Assembly (NCBI GenBank): GCA_024692715.1
Contig: JAILMH010000078.1
Coordinates: 1 to 62,842, forward strand
From: Lachnospiraceae bacterium
Lineage (GTDB): Bacteria; Bacillota; Clostridia; Lachnospirales; Lachnospiraceae
Reading direction: 5' to 3'
DNA length: 62,842 bases
In this document: one piece after another, positions 1 through 7,893 of the stretch
Layout: the number at the start of each line of letters is the position of its first letter
Numbering within the stretch: the first letter of the stretch is position 1
The notes under the pieces: generated by a model
Databases searched by the model: none
What the model saw: only the letters and a program-made list of their open reading frames with translations
What the model was told of the DNA's origin: nothing
Translations under genes and position numbers: made by a program

Positions 1-449
1 AGGTCAAGATCATTAAAGCCCTCATCATCCTCCGCATCCAAAACCAGTGATTTTTCCGCATATTTCATATAGTCATATGCAAAATACCCCACCAGGCCGC
101 CTGTAAAGGTCGGAAGTCCCTCGATCTTCGGGCTCCTGTACTGCATAAGGAGCTTTCTTATCTCAGCCTCCGGATCATCTGTCGTAAATTTCTTATTCCC
201 AACCTGCATTTCATTATTTCTGCAGCAGATAAGGAGCTTGGGATCATATCCAAGAAAAGTATAGCGTCCCCATCGCTCATGTGCCTCAGCTGATTCAAGC
301 ATATAACAGTGTTCTGAAACATTTTTAAGAATCTTCAAAACACTTATAGGTGTCCTGACATCACTAAACATCTCAATGCTCAGCGGCATACAGGTATACT
401 CACCGACTGCAGCCATTTTCTTTACTTCCTCCAGCGTTGGTCTTACCAT
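1..449 (-). CDS. trpE: Anthranilate synthase component I, N-terminal part (runs off window)
   Basis: The first 149 codons are seen; the C-terminal chorismate-binding domain lies outside the window. The protein makes anthranilate from chorismate with the TrpG glutaminase in the cytoplasm, the first step of tryptophan synthesis. The visible part has the TrpE N-terminal domain, including ESAEAHERWGRYTFLGYDP, the segment near the tryptophan feedback site in this family, and GGLVGYFAYDY. The ATG at 449 is preceded by AAGGAGAG at good spacing. It lies directly downstream of a complete tryptophan T-box leader, which fits its identity and indicates control by uncharged tRNA-Trp. PabB is the main alternative; the T-box and N-terminal domain favour TrpE. 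Confidence 0.9.
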   Translation of the reverse strand, partial: MVRPTLEEVKKMAAVGEYTCMPLSIEMFSDVRTPISVLKILKNVSEHCYMLESAEAHERWGRYTFLGYDPKLLICCRNNEMQVGNKKFTTDDPEAEIRKLLMQYRSPKIEGLPTFTGGLVGYFAYDYMKYAEKSLVLDAEDDEGFNDLD

Positions 450-484
450 GTCTTACTCTCCTTAAGGTTATTATTTTTAGGTAC

Positions 485-526
485 AAAAAATCCCCGGCAG
501 AACAGAAATATACTGCTCTGCCGGGG
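485..526 (-). terminator. T-box attenuator terminator upstream of trpE
   Basis: Arms 492-505 and 513-526 pair at 13 of 14 positions (CCCCGGCAG... with ...CTGCCGGGG), and on the minus strand the hairpin is followed by a T-run at 490-485. It sits between the T-box sequence and the trpE start, where the T-box attenuator is expected. Confidence 0.88.
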
Positions 527-805
527 ACGAATAATCGTATAGAAAAACTATCCGCGGTGCCACCCCGCTTCGTGAATGATAGAAAAATCCCGTACCACAT
601 CCACACTCTTAAAAAGGTACCATCATACCTCCGGTAACTAACGTATACCTTACGTCAGAAATTACTAACAGCATGCACTGCTTTTACCCCTGCCCTCAGC
701 GGTCCATTTGATGAAGGTTCCACCGCCCATTTCCAGCATCAGGGCTCTCTGTTGGCTACATTGCTTCACCGTTATCTCCGCTTCAACGGTTTAAAGTGTT
801 ATTAA
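527..805 (-). promoter_or_regulatory. T-box leader, tryptophan type
   Basis: The minus strand carries the nearly invariant T-box sequence GGGTGGCACCGCGG (567-552), which binds the acceptor end of uncharged tRNA and forms the antiterminator. Upstream is a long leader that could hold stem I. The likely specifier is TGG at 706-704, in the context AAATGGACCGC, which reads tryptophan and agrees with the downstream trpE. The specifier position was assigned by eye from the codon-plus-ACC context, not by folding; the T-box itself is clear. Confidence 0.85.
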
Positions 806-815
806 ATTTTCCATA

Positions 816-844
816 ATTCTAGCATTGACTCTCGAGATGGTCAA
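816..844 (-). promoter_or_regulatory. Promoter of the trp T-box transcript
   Basis: On the minus strand there is TTGACC (844-839), a 17-bp spacer, and TAGAAT (821-816), placed just ahead of the T-box leader. An inverted repeat ATTGAC/GTCAAT (824-829 and 840-845) with CTCGAG at its centre overlaps the -35 box and could be an operator, though this is speculative. Confidence 0.75.
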
Positions 845-880
845 TGATTTTTTTTACTATATTATTTGATTGATTTTTAG

Positions 881-1747
881 TTATTTTGACGGTAAGGTTA
901 TCATATCACCGAGGATTCTGTCGTATTCATAAGGAACTATGTCCTCCTGACCACTTCCGGATGTAAATGTCATCTCACCGAAAATTATCTTTCCGTCAAC
1001 TTCATAAAAGTCGACTCTGACTTCCGGAAATCCCTCTGCAAGCTTCTCTGCAAGTTCTTTCATCTTCTTAAGATTGACCGGAGGCGGAAGTTCCTGCTTT
1101 CTCTTTGGAAATTCGATCTCGAAAGGTGCCGGATTCCAGTCAAAGTCATAAATATTTCTGTGGTGCTCACTGTATCTGTCGCTGTCTATCCAGATATAAC
1201 GAGCTTTTCCGTCAAATACAAGGATCTTATAATCAAAAAGATTTCCATCATTCGGAATCATCTCCTCCGCAACGATCATCGGCTTTATCGGGCCATAGTG
1301 GAGCTGATATCCAAACATATATGAAAAATCCATTTTGAGCCATTTCTTAAACTTACGACGCGCATCTTCTTTATCAAATTTAGCCTTATCATCAACGATG
1401 ATATTCATCTTAGAGCCATGGTTAGCCTTTATCACAAACTTATCCGGGAATTTATCGAAATCAATATCATCAAAATTTTCCCATGCTCCGATAAGCGGTA
1501 CCAGATACTCTTCCCCTATCTTTTCCTTGATCCAGTCCCTGACAAGAAGCTTATCTGAAAGGGTACTCATCATAGGATTTTTGTAATAGAGCTTTATCCA
1601 CTGCAGTTTCTCGCTAAAAGTCCTGGGATTTTCAAGATCGAGCTCTCTCCCTGTACATTTTTTATACCAGTTCTTTAATGCTCTCGGGTACATAAAAGGC
1701 GGCATAAGCTTTTCATGCCAGTAACCAAGTGTTTTAGATAATTTCAT
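881..1747 (-). CDS. TupA-like ATP-grasp protein, probable surface-polymer ligase
   Basis: A 288-residue cytosolic protein that resembles the TupA-like ATP-grasp family, named after a Bacillus teichuronopeptide synthesis gene and common in polysaccharide clusters. Recognisable stretches are NPRTFSEKLQWIKLYY near the N-terminus, a central DKFVIKANHGSKMNIIV (ATP-grasp nucleotide-binding region), EEMIPNDGNLFDYKILVFDGKARYI, and VRVDFYEVDGKIIFGEMTF, whose acidic residues fit the metal/ATP site. Family members are thought to ligate an acid to an amine or modify a glycan; the substrate here is unknown. I chose the ATG at 1747, not the one at 1753, because GGAG lies 7 nt upstream of the former. It diverges from a radical SAM gene, and both genes have the same GAATGGAGAATGC context ahead of their starts. 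Confidence 0.75.
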   Translation of the reverse strand: MKLSKTLGYWHEKLMPPFMYPRALKNWYKKCTGRELDLENPRTFSEKLQWIKLYYKNPMMSTLSDKLLVRDWIKEKIGEEYLVPLIGAWENFDDIDFDKFPDKFVIKANHGSKMNIIVDDKAKFDKEDARRKFKKWLKMDFSYMFGYQLHYGPIKPMIVAEEMIPNDGNLFDYKILVFDGKARYIWIDSDRYSEHHRNIYDFDWNPAPFEIEFPKRKQELPPPVNLKKMKELAEKLAEGFPEVRVDFYEVDGKIIFGEMTFTSGSGQEDIVPYEYDRILGDMITLPSK

Positions 1748-1781
1748 ATGCATTCTCCATTCACGTTCAATAGACGTGGTT

Positions 1782-1809
1782 ATTATAGCTCAATTCAACT
1801 AAAATTCAA
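1782..1809 (-). promoter_or_regulatory. Promoter of the TupA-like gene
   Basis: Minus strand TTGAAT (1809-1804), 16-bp spacer, TATAAT (1787-1782), 35 bp ahead of the start codon. The perfect -10 box makes it convincing. Confidence 0.65.
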
Positions 1810-1876
1810 AGAACCATCATTCTATGCACCATCTGCATTTATTTATGTACTGCCGGGTGCTTACAAAGTTGTACGC

Positions 1877-1905
1877 TTTACCAAACAAATCTATTATGCT
1901 ACAAT
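1877..1905 (+). promoter_or_regulatory. Promoter of the radical SAM gene
   Basis: TTTACC (1877-1882), 17-bp spacer, TACAAT (1900-1905), 47 bp ahead of the start at 1953. It is back to back with the minus-strand promoter at 1782-1809. Confidence 0.55.
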
Positions 1906-1952
1906 GATACGGTTTAAACCAAACAGCAATCAATACGAATGGAGAATGCAAG

Positions 1953-2819
1953 ATGAAAAAATATCTTGATAAAATCATAAAACCTTCTATCAATTTAATT
2001 AAAAATGTTATTCCCGGAAAACGAAGCCTTGGTGAATGGATCGGCACCGCTGCTGACTGTATCCTTCCATGGCGCGAGATATACCCTGACATCGTAATGG
2101 TCATGACAACACGCTGCTCTCTTAAATGTAAGAACTGCAATAATCTCATGCCCCATTACGTAAATCCTTACAACATTGACCTTGAAGTACTTAAAAAGGA
2201 TATCGATCGTCTCTCAGAACGTCTCGACAGAGTTGTAAAATTCTCACTCATTGGCGGAGAACCTTTTGTATACCCACACTTTAAGGAAATTTTAAGATAT
2301 GCACTTACAAAGAAGAATTTCATGTATATCTCAATAACAACCAATGCGACTATAATCCCTGACGAAGAGATGATCCAGATTCTTAAAAATCCAAGAATTT
2401 TCGTCGAAATAAGTGATTACGGCGTTAAAACACAGAAAGTGGAACAGCTCATAAAGCTCTGCGAGCGTGAGCATATCAAATACATTCCGGACAAAGTAAG
2501 TTCATGGGTTTCACCGGGTGGAACAGAATACCGCGGAAAGAATGTAGATCAGCTTAGACGTGAGTACAACAGATGCTATTCATCAAGATACTGTAAGGCC
2601 ATCCTCAACGGAAAGATCTTCCTCTGTGCAAGAGGTGCTCACCTTTATGATCTTGGCTATATGAAGAGTGAGCACGACTGCTTCGACACACGTGCTGCCC
2701 TCAGCCGTAGAGACTTTAGAAATAATTTCAGAAACTTCATGCTGAGCGATTATGCCGATGCCTGCAACTACTGTGATCACGCTCTCGGAATCAAAGTCAC
2801 ACCGGGCGAACAGCTCTAA
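1953..2819 (+). CDS. Radical SAM protein with SPASM-like C-terminal cysteines
   Basis: A 288-residue radical SAM enzyme. The CX3CX2C cluster motif is Cys55, Cys59 and Cys62 (RCSLKCKNC), which binds the 4Fe-4S cluster that cleaves S-adenosylmethionine; GGEP at 101-104 is the usual SAM-contact motif. Six more cysteines (208, 214, 225, 243, 271, 274) follow the barrel and could bind auxiliary clusters as in SPASM/twitch enzymes. Such proteins occur in polysaccharide and peptide-modification loci; the substrate cannot be read from the sequence. The start has GGAG at suitable spacing. It diverges from the TupA-like ligase and converges on the AMP-forming ligase, with a shared terminator in between. 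Confidence 0.85.
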   Translation: MKKYLDKIIKPSINLIKNVIPGKRSLGEWIGTAADCILPWREIYPDIVMVMTTRCSLKCKNCNNLMPHYVNPYNIDLEVLKKDIDRLSERLDRVVKFSLIGGEPFVYPHFKEILRYALTKKNFMYISITTNATIIPDEEMIQILKNPRIFVEISDYGVKTQKVEQLIKLCEREHIKYIPDKVSSWVSPGGTEYRGKNVDQLRREYNRCYSSRYCKAILNGKIFLCARGAHLYDLGYMKSEHDCFDTRAALSRRDFRNNFRNFMLSDYADACNYCDHALGIKVTPGEQL

Positions 2820-2821
2820 GT

Positions 2822-2863
2822 AAAAAATGTCGTTCAGACCTCTCATCTGAACGGCATTTTTTT
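2822..2863. terminator. Bidirectional terminator
   Basis: Hairpin GTCGTTCAGA...TCTGAACGGC with an A-run on its left and a T-run on its right, so it can stop both the radical SAM transcript (+) and the AMP-ligase transcript (-). Confidence 0.85.
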
Positions 2864-2874
2864 ATTAGCGATCA

Positions 2875-4347
2875 TCAAAGCGCCAGCAACTTCTTACGCT
2901 GAAGTTTTCCATTTGAAGTACGTGGTATAACATCGATAAATTCAACAATTTTTGGATATTTGTTAGAATCAAGATTATTTTTCAAAAATTCTCTATATGC
3001 CATCATATCAAACTTGTCTTTCGGTATGCTCACAGATATGAAAAGCTTCGGAACCTGTCCCTGCATTTTGTCAAGAGCCGGCACGCATGCACAATCTGCT
3101 ATTCCCTCGAATTTTTTCGCTATATTCTCTATTTCATCAGGGCTTATCTTTATACCTGCACAATTTATCACATCATCTTCTCGTCCAAGGCAATAAATAT
3201 AACCTTCTTTATCTTTATAGCCCAGATCATTCGTATAAATGAAGCCATTCTCAACAGCTTTTGCTGTAAGCTTAGGTGCATTGAGGTATTCTTTCATATT
3301 CATTGAGCCGCCTGTTGCGATGAATCCTGGATTTTCTTTTGTCGCAGTGATCTCATTTCGCTCCTTATCAACAAAGATAAACTTTGCATTTTGAGTAGGA
3401 AGTCCAATACATGACGGACGCTCGACACCATCGTTGAAATTAAGCGCACAGGTTCTGCCTGACTCTGTAGAGCCATAAAAATTATAGAGGCGTGTATTCG
3501 GGAGCAGTTCGCAGAGATGTCTTTTATCTTCCTCCACGAGCGGTGCGCTTCCAAGCTCTATATAGTCAAGCTGATCCTTGTAGTTTGAAAGACTGTCACC
3601 TGAAAGCTTAAAGATCACGCTGAGCATTGATGGTGCCATATCAAGTGCAGTACACTTATACTTATCAAGCATATTGAAAAGAAGTTTGATCATAAGAACA
3701 CCATTTACAAAAACACACGTATTTCCGGCATAGACATTTGCATATACTGTTCTAAGACCATGACTGTGTGAAAGCGGCATCGGGATAAGCTCGATATTCC
3801 CTTCCTTCATACTTGTTCCACTACTGATATTTTCAGCGATAGCCACATTATTACCATGTGTAATGACAATGCCCTTTGATTTACCTGTAGTACCTGTTGA
3901 AAAAAGTATTTCAGCAGTCTCACCTGATTCTGGAAAAGAAAATTCACTATCGGAAGGAACTTCTTTCTCTTCATATATACTTTCTGAATCTATGAAAGGA
4001 AGTTTATATGAAGCAAGCTTCGCCGGACCTATCGCCAGAACTGCTTTTGAATCAGCTGCTATTTCATCAATTCGTAGCTCACTTGCTCCCTTTTCAAGCG
4101 GAACAGCCACAAGACCAGCTAACTGAACTCCAAGAATTGATACGATAAAAGCACAATTCTGCGTGCAATGTATGAGAACAGAACTTCCCTTTGCAAATTT
4201 CAACTCTCTTATACGTGCAGCTGCAGAGCAGATAAGCCTCCATGCTTCACCATAAGTCAGCTCTTTTTTACTGTCAGCAAGCATCAATGTATTTGATTTT
4301 TTTTCATCTGCTGCATATATAGAAATCTGTTTTAATATTGAATTCAT
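2875..4347 (-). CDS. AMP-forming acyl/aminoacyl ligase (ANL superfamily)
   Basis: About 490 residues, with the class I adenylate-forming motifs in order: P-loop STGTTGKSKG (150-159), YGSTESG (291-297), YTNDLGY (371-377), and near the C-terminus NGKLQRKKL with the catalytic lysine. It should activate a carboxylic or amino acid as the adenylate and load it on a carrier; the diverging carrier-protein gene at 4553 is the obvious partner. That pairing recalls DltA/DltC or stand-alone loading systems, but I see no DltB/DltD next to it; the nearest MBOAT/SGNH pair is about 8 kb away. Start uncertain: the reading frame is open to 4473, but those residues do not look like the domain and no start has a good ribosome site. 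ATG 4347 is placed just before the conserved core; ATG 4368 is the alternative. Confidence 0.82.
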   Translation of the reverse strand: MNSILKQISIYAADEKKSNTLMLADSKKELTYGEAWRLICSAAARIRELKFAKGSSVLIHCTQNCAFIVSILGVQLAGLVAVPLEKGASELRIDEIAADSKAVLAIGPAKLASYKLPFIDSESIYEEKEVPSDSEFSFPESGETAEILFSTGTTGKSKGIVITHGNNVAIAENISSGTSMKEGNIELIPMPLSHSHGLRTVYANVYAGNTCVFVNGVLMIKLLFNMLDKYKCTALDMAPSMLSVIFKLSGDSLSNYKDQLDYIELGSAPLVEEDKRHLCELLPNTRLYNFYGSTESGRTCALNFNDGVERPSCIGLPTQNAKFIFVDKERNEITATKENPGFIATGGSMNMKEYLNAPKLTAKAVENGFIYTNDLGYKDKEGYIYCLGREDDVINCAGIKISPDEIENIAKKFEGIADCACVPALDKMQGQVPKLFISVSIPKDKFDMMAYREFLKNNLDSNKYPKIVEFIDVIPRTSNGKLQRKKLLAL

Positions 4348-4360
4348 TTTCACGTATAAT

Positions 4361-4385
4361 CCAATCATTTTAGAAAAGTGATTGG
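4361..4385. repeat. Inverted repeat, possible operator
   Basis: CCAATCA (4361-4367) and TGATTGG (4379-4385), 7-bp perfect arms 11 bp apart, at the 5' end of the AMP-ligase gene in the interval shared with the carrier-protein gene. It could be a regulator site or a leader hairpin; no direct evidence for either. Confidence 0.35.
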
Positions 4386-4501
4386 ATTCTTCCTTTCTCT
4401 GGGCTATTTCTAATCTTTTTCTGATATTATTATTAACGTACAACCCATGACGGTACTTTGTACGAAACTGCAATTAAAATCATATCAGCAAAGATGTTTT
4501 A

Positions 4502-4530
4502 TTGCAATGATGGTTATTATTAGTTAAAAT
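4502..4530 (+). promoter_or_regulatory. Promoter of the carrier-protein gene
   Basis: TTGCAA (4502-4507), 17-bp spacer, TAAAAT (4525-4530), 23 bp ahead of the start codon. Confidence 0.55.
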
Positions 4531-4552
4531 ATGTGAGAAAGGAGAAATAAAG

Positions 4553-4780
4553 ATGGACGAATTACTTGAAATTCTTAGTGATGTTCGCTCTGATGTGGAC
4601 TTCGAAAGCGAAGAGTCTCTTATAGATGACGAGATTCTTGACTCATTTGATATTATTTCAATCGTTAGTGAGATAAATGATCACTTTGAAATAGAGATCA
4701 ATGTAAATGATCTTCTTCCAGAAAACTTTAATTCAGCTGAAGCTATTTGGGAGCTTATTCAGAAACTTAGGGAAGAATAA
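4553..4780 (+). CDS. Acyl/peptidyl carrier protein
   Basis: A 75-residue acidic protein with the four-helix carrier-protein pattern. Ser31 in LDSFDI is the likely phosphopantetheine site; the usual motif is DSL, so Phe replaces Leu here. The rest (ESLIDDEILDSFDIISIVSEI...FEIEINVNDLLPENFNSAEAIWELI) fits DltC-like and stand-alone carrier proteins better than the fatty-acid AcpP. It is preceded by AAAGGAG and diverges from an AMP-forming ligase that probably charges it. The final acceptor of the acyl group is not encoded next to it. Confidence 0.82.
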   Translation: MDELLEILSDVRSDVDFESEESLIDDEILDSFDIISIVSEINDHFEIEINVNDLLPENFNSAEAIWELIQKLREE

Positions 4781-4849
4781 GAAATGTTTTAATGCACATG
4801 TTGCTTAAAGAATCATATTTAACTATTACATAAGCTATGTGTATTAGCT

Positions 4850-4889
4850 AAAAAAAAGAATGAAGTTAATTTGTCTTCATTCTTTTTTT
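4850..4889 (+). terminator. Terminator after the carrier-protein gene
   Basis: GAATGAAG (4858-4865) pairs with CTTCATTC (4875-4882), extended by A/T runs on both sides and ending in a T-run. It lies between the carrier gene and the fucosyltransferase remnant. Confidence 0.75.
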
Positions 4890-4913
4890 ATACTTTTACT
4901 TATGGAGGAGATA

Positions 4914-5252
4914 ATGAATTATATTGAAATAATGGGTGGTCTCGGAAATCAATTTTTTCAATATACCTTTTCAAAATATCTTGAAAAAATAACCGGTAAC
5001 AAATCAGTTTTATATATGAATTTTTTTGATTACATAAAGAATTCACCTTCTTTAACTAATCGAGAGAATATGCTCGATAAAATCAAAGGAAATTTTTCTT
5101 CCGTAAACGGCAGTATAGAATGTCGTAAAATAATCGAGGAATCTTATGGATATAAAGCCTCATCAGAAGACGATCTTATTTTTTACCGCGGTTATTGGCA
5201 AAATAAATCATATTTTGACGAAGTAAAGGATATTTCTGAACTTCCTGCGCGA
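4914..5252 (+). pseudogene. Alpha-1,2-fucosyltransferase (GT11), 5' part, interrupted
   Basis: The N-terminal 113 codons of a GT11-family glycosyltransferase: MNYIEIMGGLGNQFFQYTFS is the family's N-terminal signature, and YRGYWQNKSYFDE is typical of the middle. The start at 4914 follows GGAGGAG. The frame runs into the IS end and stops at 5267. The rest of the gene (HFRRTD, NSTFSWWSA) continues after the element at 7906. The intact enzyme would have transferred fucose (or a related deoxysugar) to a surface glycan in the cytoplasm. It is presumably inactive now. The gene is AT-rich, like the GT gene at 8450. Confidence 0.88.
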
Positions 5253-5264
5253 TTTCTCACTCAA
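5253..5264. repeat. Left inverted repeat of the IS
   Basis: TTTCTCACTCAA. CTCACTC is repeated in reverse 13 bp further in (GAGTGAG, 5275-5281), so the left end can also fold on itself. Confidence 0.7.
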
Positions 5265-5404
5265 TGAAAAACAGGAGTGAGTGACACTGAAAAAGTCAGG
5301 AAAATAGCGGGTTTGCAGGCAAAAATACTTGTGAAAAATCCAGATTAATGGTAAAATAATGAGTGATAAGTAGCGCTCAATCATCTGTCAAAAAGAGGTG
5401 CCAA

Positions 5405-7102
5405 ATGTATCTGGATTTCATGGTTCCGATACCGGATCTGCCCGGGAAAATCGGAAGATTTAAGAAAGGAAATACAGTCTATATACGCTATGTTGTCGGT
5501 CGCAAATATCATGCCGACAGAAAGTACAACATACCGAATCACAAGATCATTGGGAAAGCCGTTGCGGATGATCCTTCCCGGATGATTCCGAATGAAAACT
5601 TCCTGAAATACTTTGGAGATACAGATCTTCCGGAATTAAAAAGAGATTCGTCCAGAAGCAGCTGTCTTCGCATCGGCGCCTTCCTGATCATTCGAAAGAT
5701 CATGGAGGAATACAACCTTCCGCAGATGCTCATGAAATATCTCGGGGCAAAGGACTGCGGACTGTTCCTTGACCTGTGCGCATACTCGATCATCTGCGAG
5801 AATAATGCCGGGCAGTACTATCCAATGTATGCTTATAATCATCCTCTTCTTACGGAGAAGATGCATATATACAGTGATACGAAGGTTTCCGATTTCTTTG
5901 CTTCCATTACGGATGACCAGAGCGTTGGCTTCCTGAACGAATGGAATGCGACAAGAGACCACAGGGAAAAGATATATATTTCTTATGATTCGACCAATAA
6001 GAACTGTCAGGCCGGCGACATCGAGATGGTTGAATTCGGACATGCGAAAGATCCCAGAGATCTGCCGATTTTCAATTACGCCGTTGCCTATGATACAAAC
6101 AACCGTGAGCCTCTCTTTTACGAACAGTATCCCGGAAGCATCGTGGATATTTCGCAGCTGCAGTTCATGCTGGAAAAAGCGAAGGGCTATGGCTATAAAA
6201 GAGTAGGATTCATCCTTGATCGGGGATACTTCAGCAAAGAAAACATTCGGTACATGGACCAGTGCGGCTATGACTTTGTGATCATGGTCAAAGGAATGGC
6301 CTCTTTTGTCAGCGGCCTGATCCTTGAAAACAAAGGAAAGTTCGAGAACAAGAGGGAATGCAGCATCCGGAAGTATAAGACATACGGAATGACAGTCCGG
6401 CATCAGCTTTACGCTTCGGATGAAGAAGACAGGTACTTCCACCTGTACTATTCGGATCAGAAGGCAAGTGCCCAGCGAGAACAGGTCGAGGCTAAGATCG
6501 ACCGCATGGCAAACCATCTTGGCAAGCTGAAAGGAAAAGCTGTTACGATCGGAGAGGGATACCGCCAGTACTTTGATCTGTTTATTCATGAGGAGGACGG
6601 GGTCTTTCTCTTCGCAAAGGAGAAGGCGGAAGTCATAGAACGGGAGCGGGACCTGTGCGGTTACTTCGTAATCGTTACTTCAAAGAAGATGTCGGCAAAG
6701 GAGGCTCTGGAGTTATATAAGAGCAGGGATGCGTCAGAGAAGCTGTTTTCCGGTGATAAAAGCTATCTTGGGAACAAGAGCCTGCGGGTGCAGTCGGATG
6801 AGGCGGCGTCAGGAAAGATCTTCACAGAATTCATTGCGCTGATCGTCCGGTGCAGGATGTATACGCTGCTGAAGGATGAGTTGGAAAAGCTCGAAACAAA
6901 GCCGAATTACATGACAGTACCGGCAGCGATCCGTGAACTGGAAAAGATTGAGATGGTGAGGGGACTTGACGGCCGGTATCGTATGGATCATGCAGTAACG
7001 GCGACACAGAAAACGATCCTTGGTGCATTCCGGATGGACACGAGATCCGTGAAAAGCAGGGCTAATGAGCTTAGTGAACTGCTGGCAGGAATCGATGGAT
7101 AA
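5405..7102 (+). CDS. IS1634/IS4-type DDE transposase
   Basis: A 565-residue transposase. The likely catalytic triad is Asp195 (YISYDSTN), Asp272 (FILDRGYF) and Glu445 (YKSRDASEKLF, the Y-(2)-R-(3)-E signature of IS4-related families). The RNase H-like core is interrupted between the second Asp and the Glu by a long insertion, as in IS1634 relatives. The start is ATG 5405, with GAGGTG five bases upstream; the upstream in-frame codons are not needed. It appears intact. It is followed after 14 bp by a small coiled-coil gene and then a third gene, so the three may be one transcript. Confidence 0.88.
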   Translation: MYLDFMVPIPDLPGKIGRFKKGNTVYIRYVVGRKYHADRKYNIPNHKIIGKAVADDPSRMIPNENFLKYFGDTDLPELKRDSSRSSCLRIGAFLIIRKIMEEYNLPQMLMKYLGAKDCGLFLDLCAYSIICENNAGQYYPMYAYNHPLLTEKMHIYSDTKVSDFFASITDDQSVGFLNEWNATRDHREKIYISYDSTNKNCQAGDIEMVEFGHAKDPRDLPIFNYAVAYDTNNREPLFYEQYPGSIVDISQLQFMLEKAKGYGYKRVGFILDRGYFSKENIRYMDQCGYDFVIMVKGMASFVSGLILENKGKFENKRECSIRKYKTYGMTVRHQLYASDEEDRYFHLYYSDQKASAQREQVEAKIDRMANHLGKLKGKAVTIGEGYRQYFDLFIHEEDGVFLFAKEKAEVIERERDLCGYFVIVTSKKMSAKEALELYKSRDASEKLFSGDKSYLGNKSLRVQSDEAASGKIFTEFIALIVRCRMYTLLKDELEKLETKPNYMTVPAAIRELEKIEMVRGLDGRYRMDHAVTATQKTILGAFRMDTRSVKSRANELSELLAGIDG

Positions 7103-7116
7103 CGGAGGAAAGACGC

Positions 7117-7335
7117 ATGGCAGGAACAAGAAAAACCATCACACTTGATGAAAAGATAGAGAAAGCACAGGAAGCAGTCGAGAAAACGAAGGCCAGGTAT
7201 GACGCCGCAGTCAAAGAACTGAGGGATCTGCTTGATAAGAAAGACGCCCAGAGGAAGCAGGAACTTCTGAAGGCGGTGGAGAACAGTCCCAGGTCATTTG
7301 ACGAGATCATGGCGTTTTTAAAGGCGGAGGAATGA
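7117..7335 (+). CDS. Small coiled-coil protein inside the IS
   Basis: A 72-residue charged protein. Residues about 10-52 are heptad-like and rich in Lys/Glu/Ala (coiled coil), and the tail is SPRSFDEIMAFLKAEE. It lies 14 bp after the transposase and 3 bp before the next gene, with AACGGAGGAAAG as ribosome site. I recognise no functional family. Its place within the inverted repeats suggests a role in transposition, or a passenger gene whose product works with the following 181-residue protein. Confidence 0.7.
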   Translation: MAGTRKTITLDEKIEKAQEAVEKTKARYDAAVKELRDLLDKKDAQRKQELLKAVENSPRSFDEIMAFLKAEE

Positions 7336-7338
7336 CAG

Positions 7339-7884
7339 ATGACTTTATCACGGGAAGATGGACAGCTGTATTATAAACTGTGGCTGCCGCTGCTGGACTT
7401 TGTGAATAGGAAGTTCCGGATCAACAGTAAAATGAAGAGCATAGCGACGGCAAAAAGTTTGAATCCGGCAGATGTGAAAGAAGTAGCGAATAAGCTGTGG
7501 TCCGATGTCACAATAATAGATGATTATCTGAAGGAAAACGAAGATCTCCCGGAAGAACATAAGGAAATCGTTCGAAGCTGGAAGCGACGGATTCAGGGAA
7601 AGTTTATGATGGAACGGCATCTGAAAAAGGGGACCATCTTCATTTCTCTGGAAAATGAAGAGGTGTATCAGGTAAGCGGTATCATATCGAGCTGGGAAGA
7701 GATGTTTTTTGGTGCGCCAATGCCCCTAATGCTGGAGGCGACGTTTATGCCGTTCCGGGATGTCATCATATCAGATGGCTTGGTGATGCCGTACAACATC
7801 CTTGTTGGGGGCGGTATGAAGCGAATGTTTAAGGACGTGTATATGTCTGCAAAAAAGAACGGCCGGATTCACCAGTCGCTCTAA
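7339..7884 (+). CDS. IS-borne protein of unknown function
   Basis: A 181-residue soluble protein (MTLSREDGQLYYKLWLPLLDF at the start). The N-terminal half looks helical; the C-terminal half is mixed (FMMERHLKKGTIFISLENEEVYQVSGI...PFRDVIISDGLVMPYN). No catalytic motif is recognised. It ends 10 bp before the right inverted repeat and starts 3 bp after the coiled-coil gene, preceded by GCGGAGGAATG, so it is almost certainly translated with it. Most insertion sequences carry only a transposase, which makes this gene and its partner noteworthy. Confidence 0.7.
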   Translation: MTLSREDGQLYYKLWLPLLDFVNRKFRINSKMKSIATAKSLNPADVKEVANKLWSDVTIIDDYLKENEDLPEEHKEIVRSWKRRIQGKFMMERHLKKGTIFISLENEEVYQVSGIISSWEEMFFGAPMPLMLEATFMPFRDVIISDGLVMPYNILVGGGMKRMFKDVYMSAKKNGRIHQSL

Positions 7885-7893
7885 AAAATCAGT

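Noticed and set aside
4348-4473. N-terminal extension of the AMP ligase from TTG 4473
   Set aside because: Residues do not resemble the ANL fold and no ribosome site precedes the TTG.
5275-5281. GAGTGAG as a target-site duplication with 7896-7902
   Set aside because: The left copy lies inside the element and pairs with CTCACTC in the left inverted repeat; a stop codon (TGA 5265-5267) precedes it in the GT11 frame.
5636-6589. 317-codon minus-strand ORF
   Set aside because: It is the antisense of the transposase, has no ribosome site, and shows no domain.
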